From CALMNV01 sp035688975 (lineage in GTDB: Bacteria > Actinomycetota > Actinomycetes > Actinomycetales > Dermatophilaceae), in NCBI RefSeq assembly GCF_035688975.1, contig NZ_DASSMH010000068.1, forward strand, positions 1 through 13,792: a stretch of DNA of 13,792 bases. The letters run 5' to 3'. This document shows, one piece after another, positions 5,705 through 10,913 of this stretch (position 1 is its first letter; every line of letters starts with the position of its first letter). The notes beneath the pieces were generated by a model. The model searched no databases, was not told the DNA's origin, and saw only the letters and a program-made list of their open reading frames with translations. The position numbers and the translations under genes are program-made.

Positions 5705-8700
5705 TCAGGCCTGGCCAGGTGTCTGTATGCCGTCGAGGTCGCCGCCCGGCGCCGACTCTGCGCCGCCCGCACCGCCGGTCGGGCCACTCGCGCCGCCTGC
5801 GCCACGCGGCGGCCCCGCAGGGGCGATCACGCGGCCGTGCCGGCGACGGGGCCGCGCTCCCGCGGCGGGGACGACGGTCTGCGGCTGGTCGAGCACGGGC
5901 TGGGCGGGCTCCGGCTGGGGCGGCCCGGGCTGGGCCGGCTCCGGGTGGACCGGCTCCGGGTGGACCGGCTCCGGGTGGACCTGCTCCGGGTGGACCGGCT
6001 CCGGGTGGACCGGCTCCGGGTGGACCGGCTCCGGCTGGGTCTGCTCCGGCTGGGCCGCCTCGGGCCGAGCCGGCGCGTGCGCCGCCTCCTCGGCGTGGCC
6101 TCGCTTGAGGGCGGCGGCGTGGGCGGCCGCCGCGATCTGGGCCGCGGTCGGCCCGCCTGAGGGTCGCGGCTGCTCGGCGGGCGAGGCGCCGTTCCCCGAG
6201 CCGTCGCCGGTGCTCGCTGCGAGCTCGCCGCGGCGTCCGCGACGGCCACGTCCCGCCGCCTGCGGCGGCTCCAGGGGCTCGGGCCCCTTGTCCACCGGCT
6301 CGCTGGAGATGATGAAGCCGCGGCCGTTGCAGTGCTCGCACGTGTGCGAGAACACCTCGATGAGTCCGGCGCCGACGCGCTTGCGGGTCATCTGCACCAG
6401 GCCCAGGGACGTCACCTCGGCGACCTGGTGCTTGGTGCGGTCCCGGCCAAGGCACTCGAGGAGCCGGCGCACGACGAGGTCGCGGTTGGACTCGAGCACC
6501 ATGTCGATGAAGTCGATGACGATGATGCCGCCGATGTCGCGCAGCCGCAGCTGACGCACGATCTCCTCGGCCGCCTCGATGTTGTTCTTGGTGACCGTCT
6601 CCTCGAGGTTGCCGCCGGAGCCGATGAACTTGCCGGTGTTGACGTCGACGACCGTCATGGCCTCGGTCCGGTCGATGACGAGGGAGCCTCCCGAGGGCAG
6701 CCAGACCTTGCGGTCCATGGCCTTGGCCAGCTGCTCGTCGACGCGGTGCTGCGTGAACAGGTCCACCGGCCCGGTCCACTTCGTGACCCGGTCGGCGAGG
6801 TCAGGTGCGACCGACGTGATGTAGGGGTGGATCTCCTCCCAGGCCTGCTCACCGGAGACCAGCAGCTGCTTGAAGTCCTCGTTGAAGACGTCCCGGATCA
6901 CGCGGACGGTCAGGTCCGGCTCGCCGTGCAGGAGCAGCGGAGCGGTGCCGGTGCCGCTCGACCCCGAGGGGTTGCCGTTCTTCTTGCGCCCCTTGGACTT
7001 GCCGGCCTTGGGCGAGGACGCCGCTTCGGCCCGGGCGGAGATGTCCGCCCAGGTGCGGGTGAGGCGCTCGACGTCGGCGCGCAGCTCCTCCTCGCTCGCC
7101 CCCTCCGCGGCCGTGCGCACGATGACGCCCGCATCCTCGGGCACGACCTCGCGCAGGATCTTCTTCAGGCGGGCCCGCTCGGTGTCGGGCAGCTTGCGAG
7201 AGATGCCCGTCATCGACGAGTTGGGCACGTAGACCAGGTAGCGGCCGGGCAGCGAGATCTGCGACGTGAGACGCGCGCCCTTGTGGCCGATCGGGTCCTT
7301 GGTGACCTGGACGAGCACGGTCTGGCCGGACTCGAGGGCGTTCTCGATGCGCTTGGGCTGGCCCACCTCGAGCCCCGCAGCGTCCCAGTTGACCTCACCG
7401 GCATACAGCACGGCGTTGCGGCCCTTGCCGATGTCGACGAAGGCGGCCTCCATCGAGGGCAGGACGTTCTGCACCCGCCCGAGGTAGATGTTGCCGGCCA
7501 TGGACACGGAGTTCGCCTGGTCGATGTAGTGCTCCACGAGGACGCCGTCCTCGAGCACGCCCATCTGGGTGCGGCCGTCCTTGTTGCGCACGACCATGAC
7601 GCGGTCCACGCTCTCGCGACGGGCGAGGAACTCCGCCTCGGTGATGACCGTGCGGCGACGGCCCGCCTCGCGGCCCTCGCGGCGACGCTGCTTCTTGGCC
7701 TCGAGCCGGGTCGAGCCGCGGACGCCGGTCGGCTCGTCGGGCTGGGCACGGAGCTCGCGCACGCGCCCAGTCGGCACCCCCTCGTCCAGGGCGTCCGCAG
7801 AGCCGGTCCGACGGCGCCGGCGACGGCGGCGGGTCGGGCCGCCCTCCTCCTCGACCTGCTCGGAGTCCGGGGCGACCCCTGCGGTCTCCGGCTCCTCGTC
7901 GCCGGTCTCGGCCTCCCGGTCGGGTTCCCCGGCATACTCCTCCGCCTCGACCTCGTCACCGCCGGTGGCGGCGCGGGGCCGACGGCCCTTGCCGCCCCGG
8001 CGACGACGGGAACGCCGGCCGATGAGCTCGTCCTCGGAGGCCTCGGGGATCCCAGGGACCTCGGCGATCCCAGGGACCTCGGGGGCCTCGGACACGCCCG
8101 AGACCTCGGACACCTGCCGCTGCATACCGGCGCCCTCAGTCTCGTCCGCGCGCTCCTCGAACGTGACCGGCTGGGCGGCCGGCGCGGAAGCGGAGCGACG
8201 ACGCCGGGGCGGCGCGGCGGTGGCAGCCCCCGGGTCCGGCGGCTGGAAGAGGACGCTGAAGGTGGGCATGGTCGGCGTCGACGGCGTCTCGTCCGGCTCA
8301 GCGGCCTCGCCGCGATCTCCAGCCTCCTGCGGGGCACGCTCCGGAGCGGCCTCGTGCGGGGCGGCGACGTCGGCGACGTCGGCGACGTCGGCACGGGGCA
8401 TCCCGAGGGCGGCATCCAGGGCGTCGAGCACGGGCTGGTCCACGAGCGGCTCGTCCGGCAGGAGCGCGGCAGGGGGCTCGGCCGGCGTGGTCACCTTGCG
8501 CGTGGCGCGCTTGCGGGCGGCCTTCTTGACGGGAGCCGCCACGGCGGCCTCCGCGCCATCGCCGGTCGTCGGCTCACCCTCGCCCGGTGCTGACGGGGCA
8601 GCGTCGGTCGCCGCCTGAGGCACCTCCGCCATCGCGGCTGCGTTCTTCGCCGTCTTGCGCGGTGCCCGTTTGCGCGGCGCCGGCTTCTCGGCCGGGGCCT

Positions 8701-8968
8701 CTGCCACCGGCTCGGCGCCGGCATCCGGCATCGGCTCCTCTGACGGTGCCGCGGTGAGCTCGTCGGTCGGCGCCTCAGTGAGCTCGTCGGTCGGCGCCTC
8801 TGACGGTGCCTCGGTGAGCTCGTCGGTCCGCCCGTCGGTGGGCGCCTCTGGCGGTGCGTCTGTCGGCGCGCCAGTCTGGGCGTCGGTCGGCAGCTCGGTC
8901 GGTTCGGGAAGGAACGAGCCGCCGGTGTCGTCGCCCTCGGGGCCGGTGGTGGTGTCGTTGGGTGCCAT
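5705..8968 (-). CDS. rne: Ribonuclease E/G with long disordered N- and C-terminal extensions
   Basis: An endoribonuclease for rRNA maturation and mRNA turnover. The 1087-residue product has an unusually long Ala/Pro/acidic N-terminal region (1 to about 440) with arginine blocks (for example 380-387). An S1-like RNA-binding region follows (about 485-570), then the catalytic domain. D775 (VVDVN) and D819 (VIDFIDM) match the two catalytic aspartates known from E. coli RNase E. C877 and C880 (CEHC) match the Zn-link that joins dimers. The C-terminal tail (about 905-1087) holds HPEPV pentapeptide repeats (983-1010). A Lys/Gly/Ser-rich loop (652-673) interrupts the catalytic region. The ATG at 8968 is chosen for AGGAGG eight bases upstream; the longer frame to 9025 has no such site. 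It precedes rplU. Confidence 0.95.
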   Translation of the reverse strand: MAPNDTTTGPEGDDTGGSFLPEPTELPTDAQTGAPTDAPPEAPTDGRTDELTEAPSEAPTDELTEAPTDELTAAPSEEPMPDAGAEPVAEAPAEKPAPRKRAPRKTAKNAAAMAEVPQAATDAAPSAPGEGEPTTGDGAEAAVAAPVKKAARKRATRKVTTPAEPPAALLPDEPLVDQPVLDALDAALGMPRADVADVADVAAPHEAAPERAPQEAGDRGEAAEPDETPSTPTMPTFSVLFQPPDPGAATAAPPRRRRSASAPAAQPVTFEERADETEGAGMQRQVSEVSGVSEAPEVPGIAEVPGIPEASEDELIGRRSRRRRGGKGRRPRAATGGDEVEAEEYAGEPDREAETGDEEPETAGVAPDSEQVEEEGGPTRRRRRRRRTGSADALDEGVPTGRVRELRAQPDEPTGVRGSTRLEAKKQRRREGREAGRRRTVITEAEFLARRESVDRVMVVRNKDGRTQMGVLEDGVLVEHYIDQANSVSMAGNIYLGRVQNVLPSMEAAFVDIGKGRNAVLYAGEVNWDAAGLEVGQPKRIENALESGQTVLVQVTKDPIGHKGARLTSQISLPGRYLVYVPNSSMTGISRKLPDTERARLKKILREVVPEDAGVIVRTAAEGASEEELRADVERLTRTWADISARAEAASSPKAGKSKGRKKNGNPSGSSGTGTAPLLLHGEPDLTVRVIRDVFNEDFKQLLVSGEQAWEEIHPYITSVAPDLADRVTKWTGPVDLFTQHRVDEQLAKAMDRKVWLPSGGSLVIDRTEAMTVVDVNTGKFIGSGGNLEETVTKNNIEAAEEIVRQLRLRDIGGIIVIDFIDMVLESNRDLVVRRLLECLGRDRTKHQVAEVTSLGLVQMTRKRVGAGLIEVFSHTCEHCNGRGFIISSEPVDKGPEPLEPPQAAGRGRRGRRGELAASTGDGSGNGASPAEQPRPSGGPTAAQIAAAAHAAALKRGHAEEAAHAPARPEAAQPEQTQPEPVHPEPVHPEPVHPEQVHPEPVHPEPVHPEPAQPGPPQPEPAQPVLDQPQTVVPAAGARPRRRHGRVIAPAGPPRGAGGASGPTGGAGGAESAPGGDLDGIQTPGQA
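5937..6026 (-). repeat. 15-bp tandem repeats inside rne (HPEPV)
   Basis: Six consecutive copies of GGCTCCGGGTGGACC, one with a single change at 5982, encode HPEPV or HPEQV on the - strand. Degenerate copies flank the block (QPEP variants). A perfectly phased, nearly identical coding array suggests recent slippage expansion or gene conversion. Copy number is likely to vary between strains. Confidence 0.9.
8754..8828 (-). repeat. Imperfect tandem repeats in the rne N-terminal region
   Basis: The 22-bp unit at 8754-8775 recurs identically at 8778-8799 and, partly, from 8814. On the - strand it encodes repeated PTDELTEA-type peptides (residues 47-79). Shorter repeats occur further along the same region, for example three copies of a 9-bp unit encoding ADV near 8370-8395, and a doubled segment encoding EVPGI at about 8047-8083. 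All keep the reading frame. Confidence 0.8.
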
Positions 8969-8976
8969 CTCGGCAG

Positions 8977-8982
8977 CCTCCT
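8977..8982 (-). promoter_or_regulatory. Ribosome binding site of rne
   Basis: AGGAGG on the - strand, eight nucleotides before the ATG at 8968, is a consensus Shine-Dalgarno. It decides between this start and the in-frame GTG at 9025. Confidence 0.8.
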
Positions 8983-8991
8983 GTCGGGTGC

Positions 8992-9006
8992 GGTGTGGTC
9001 CACACC
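8992..9006. promoter_or_regulatory. Operator-like dyad in the rne leader
   Basis: GGTGTGG-T-CCACACC is a perfect 7-bp dyad with a single central base, 24 bp upstream of the rne start codon and just above its ribosome binding site. It could bind a repressor. The one-base centre means it would not fold as a tight RNA hairpin without opening central pairs. Function is inferred only from symmetry and position. Confidence 0.35.
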
Positions 9007-9095
9007 CGGCCGAGGCCACCGCCACCGCACCAACGCGGTTGCTGTTTTCGTCGAGCCGCGTCTGCGGCGGGACGGAAGTCGTATCGCTACACCTG

Positions 9096-9123
9096 GCCGG
9101 TTCGCGCTCTGCGCGGCACCGGC
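9096..9123 (-). terminator. Hairpin abutting the DUF2344 stop codon
   Basis: GCCGGT (9096-9101) pairs with ACCGGC (9118-9123), and CGCGC (9103-9107) with GCGCG (9111-9115) around TCT, leaving a small internal loop. It begins directly after the DUF2344 stop codon on the - strand and precedes the rne leader. It is likely a terminator or 3'-end stabiliser, though without a U-tract. Confidence 0.5.
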
Positions 9124-9879
9124 TCAGGTGCCGTCGACCTTCTCGTCGGCAGCCAGTGGGTCGGCCACCCTCACGGTTGCGGTGTTGAGCGGCCCCTGAG
9201 CCATTCGCGTCACCAGCGGTGGACGCGGCGGGCGCAGGTCGGCGATCTCACGCAGCGCGGTCAGAATGTCGTCGGGGCGAACGGCGGGTGTGGTGTGCCG
9301 AACGACCAAGCGAAGTATCGCACAGTCCCGCCCTTCGCCGTGAGTCGACACGGCTGCCGCGACGATGGGGGCCCGCACGTCGAAGGTCCGCGGGCCCGAC
9401 TTCGTCATCCGCGTCACCTGAGCCTGCTCCCGGGTCAGGAGCACGTCGACGGCCGCTCGGAGCACCGGCACCGCCAAGCCGCCGAACTCCAGCCGCCAGT
9501 CGCTCGCCTGCAGCCGGTCGGCGAGCGCCCCCGCCCCGGCCTCGACGACCTCAAGGATGTCGAGGCCCTCCGGGAGGGCCGCGTCGAGGGCCACCCGCAC
9601 CGCCTCCGGGTCGACCCGCCGGGTCACCGAGATCTCGACGTACTCCGCCTCGCTGGCCGTGCCCGTGGCTGCCGCGTTGGCATAGGAGATCTTGGGATGC
9701 GGATGGAAGCCGGCCGAGAAGGCCATCGGCACGTCCGCGCGGCGCAGCGCCCGCTCGAGCGCCCGCTGGAAGTCGCGGCTCGAGGAGAAGCGCAGCCGGC
9801 CCCGCTTGGCGTAGCGGACGCGCAGCTTCTGGACGGCGGGGTCCGGACTCGGACCCTCGGGGACGCGCTGACGGGCCAT
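9124..9879 (-). CDS. DUF2344 / TIGR03936-type radical SAM-linked protein
   Basis: The 251-residue product matches the DUF2344 family, found either fused to or encoded beside a TIGR03960-type radical SAM protein. Diagnostic stretches are RVRYAKRGRLRFSSSRDFQRALERALRRA (about 20-48), SAGFHPHPKISYANA (55-69) and the EAEYVEI block (77-83). I see no catalytic motif of its own; the biochemical role is not established. The ATG at 9879 has no Shine-Dalgarno, but TACCCT sits six bases upstream, so a leaderless transcript is plausible. It lies 23 bp after the plsC-like gene and 155 bp before rne. In other actinobacteria the radical SAM partner usually lies just upstream; here that place is taken by plsC. 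Confidence 0.88.
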   Translation of the reverse strand: MARQRVPEGPSPDPAVQKLRVRYAKRGRLRFSSSRDFQRALERALRRADVPMAFSAGFHPHPKISYANAAATGTASEAEYVEISVTRRVDPEAVRVALDAALPEGLDILEVVEAGAGALADRLQASDWRLEFGGLAVPVLRAAVDVLLTREQAQVTRMTKSGPRTFDVRAPIVAAAVSTHGEGRDCAILRLVVRHTTPAVRPDDILTALREIADLRPPRPPLVTRMAQGPLNTATVRVADPLAADEKVDGT

Positions 9880-9885
9880 GCGGCG

Positions 9886-9891
9886 AGGGTA
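9886..9891 (-). promoter_or_regulatory. Putative -10 element for a leaderless DUF2344 transcript
   Basis: TACCCT on the - strand fits TANNNT and ends six nucleotides before the ATG at 9879, the usual distance to a transcription start at the A of the start codon. No ribosome binding site is present. This would give DUF2344 a promoter in addition to read-through from the plsC-like gene. Confidence 0.4.
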
Positions 9892-9902
9892 CGGGACCGC
9901 CG

Positions 9903-10685
9903 CTACGCCGGGGTCCCGTGCTCCCGCGACCGGCGCTCGTCGGCCCGGAGGCGCCGCTCGGCCGCCTCCGCCTCGTCCATCCGCGTGGCCTCGGCCAGCG
10001 TGGGTGCCGTGCCACCCAGGCTCGCCGGCAGGAACTTGAGATCGGCTCCGGTGAGTGGCTCATATGCCGCGCGCAGCATGCCGAGCAGGTCCGCCATGAC
10101 CGCCTTGTAGCGCGAGGTCACCTCCACCGGGTCCTCCTCCGCGGCGACCGTGATCGGCTGCCCCACCGACAGGAGGATCGGCACCCGGGTCCGCCCGAGC
10201 CGCCTCGGGTGCCCCTTCGTCCACACCCGCTGCGACCCCCAGATGACCACGGGCAGGATCGGCACGCCGGCCTGCGCCGCCATCCGCGCGGCGCCCGACT
10301 TGAAGTCCTTGAGCTCGAAGGACCGCGAGATCGTCGCCTCCGGGAACACGCCGACGATCTCGCCGGCTCTCAGGGCGTCGACGGCGGCGGCATACGACGC
10401 GGCGCCGGCGGTGCGGTCGACGGGGATGTGCCTCATCGCCCGCATGAGGGGCCCGCTCACCGGATGGGTGAAGACGCTCTCCTTGGCCAGGAACCGCACC
10501 ACCCGCTTGGCGCGAAGGACCGCGAGACCGGCATACGTGAAGTCCAGGTAGCCCGTGTGGTTGACGACCATGACGGCGCCGCCGCTGCGTGGGACGTTCT
10601 CCTCGCCGGTGATGGTGAACCGCAGCCCCTGCGCGGCGAACAGGCCACGGGCCAGGGCGATGACCGAGTCGTAGACGGGCTCCAT
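9903..10685 (-). CDS. 1-acyl-sn-glycerol-3-phosphate acyltransferase family protein (PlsC-like)
   Basis: A predicted membrane-associated acyltransferase that moves fatty-acyl groups onto lysophosphatidate or a related glycerolipid. The 260-residue product has the LPLAT fold motifs: H43-X4-D48 in NHTGYLDF (catalytic dyad), FPEATIS (114-120) at the substrate-binding EGTR position, and VPILPVVIWG (141-150, block IV). The C-terminal 40 residues are charged and probably helical. I chose ATG at 10685; extension to a GTG at 10721 would add 12 residues (MRPWRAQGRVGA) that look unlike the family N-terminus. Ribosome binding is weak in either case. It is transcribed divergently from valS and lies 23 bp ahead of DUF2344. 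The exact acyl acceptor cannot be told from sequence. Confidence 0.9.
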   Translation of the reverse strand: MEPVYDSVIALARGLFAAQGLRFTITGEENVPRSGGAVMVVNHTGYLDFTYAGLAVLRAKRVVRFLAKESVFTHPVSGPLMRAMRHIPVDRTAGAASYAAAVDALRAGEIVGVFPEATISRSFELKDFKSGAARMAAQAGVPILPVVIWGSQRVWTKGHPRRLGRTRVPILLSVGQPITVAAEEDPVEVTSRYKAVMADLLGMLRAAYEPLTGADLKFLPASLGGTAPTLAEATRMDEAEAAERRLRADERRSREHGTPA

Positions 10686-10737
10686 GGCGCCTACTCTGCC
10701 CTGCGCCCGCCACGGCCTCACACTCCCTGGCCTCCAA

Positions 10738-10846
10738 CCCAGATATCTGCGGGGCTGGATAGCGTCCTGGCGCTACCCAGCCCCCCAGTTGTCTGCGGGG
10801 GTGGGTAGCGCCAGGACAGTGCCTGACCCCGCAGACAACTGGGGGG
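10738..10846. repeat. Nested inverted/direct repeat, family 2, in the plsC-valS gap
   Basis: Two imperfect 46-bp direct units (10738-10783 and 10784-10829) each begin CCCAG..NTCTGCGGGG and continue into a GG.TAGCG word. Superimposed are a perfect 20-bp inverted repeat (10781-10800 with 10827-10846) and a perfect 15-bp inverted repeat, GTCCTGGCGCTACCC (10764-10778) with GGGTAGCGCCAGGAC (10803-10817). A third local hairpin, 10755-10780, has one mismatch. The stems interleave, so they are mutually exclusive. There is no transposase or coding signal. It occupies the region where both the plsC and valS promoters should lie. It shares no words with family 1. Confidence 0.85.
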
Positions 10847-10898
10847 AGAGCGCGAGGGTGGGCGGTCGAAAGCCGGTCGAGCGCACCGCGGCACCCGT

Positions 10899-10905
10899 GG
10901 AAGGA
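10899..10905 (+). promoter_or_regulatory. Ribosome binding site of valS
   Basis: GGAAGGA lies eight nucleotides before the ATG at 10914, supporting that start. I see no T-box-like leader; only about 67 bp separate the repeat element from the start codon, without a convincing -10/-35 pair. Confidence 0.7.
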
Positions 10906-10913
10906 TTGCGCGC

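Noticed and set aside
5937..6026. CRISPR-like or regulatory direct repeats
   Set aside because: Units are contiguous, 15 bp and in frame with rne, encoding HPEPV; a coding repeat.
3343..6108. Very long + strand frame across obg, rpmA and rplU
   Set aside because: It runs antisense over four clear genes and ends in a GGPAPGGP-type string that is the complement of the rne repeats; a shadow frame.
6332..8593. 753-residue + strand frame antisense to rne
   Set aside because: No conserved motif; low-complexity product mirrors the rne codon bias.
8969..9025. Upstream GTG start for rne at 9025
   Set aside because: No ribosome binding site there, and the ATG at 8968 has a consensus AGGAGG at ideal spacing.
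10686..10721. Upstream GTG start for the plsC-like gene
   Set aside because: It adds 12 residues without family resemblance and has no better ribosome binding site; not fully excluded.
10781..10846. Insertion-sequence terminal inverted repeats
   Set aside because: Only 26 bp separate the arms and no transposase or target-site duplication is visible.
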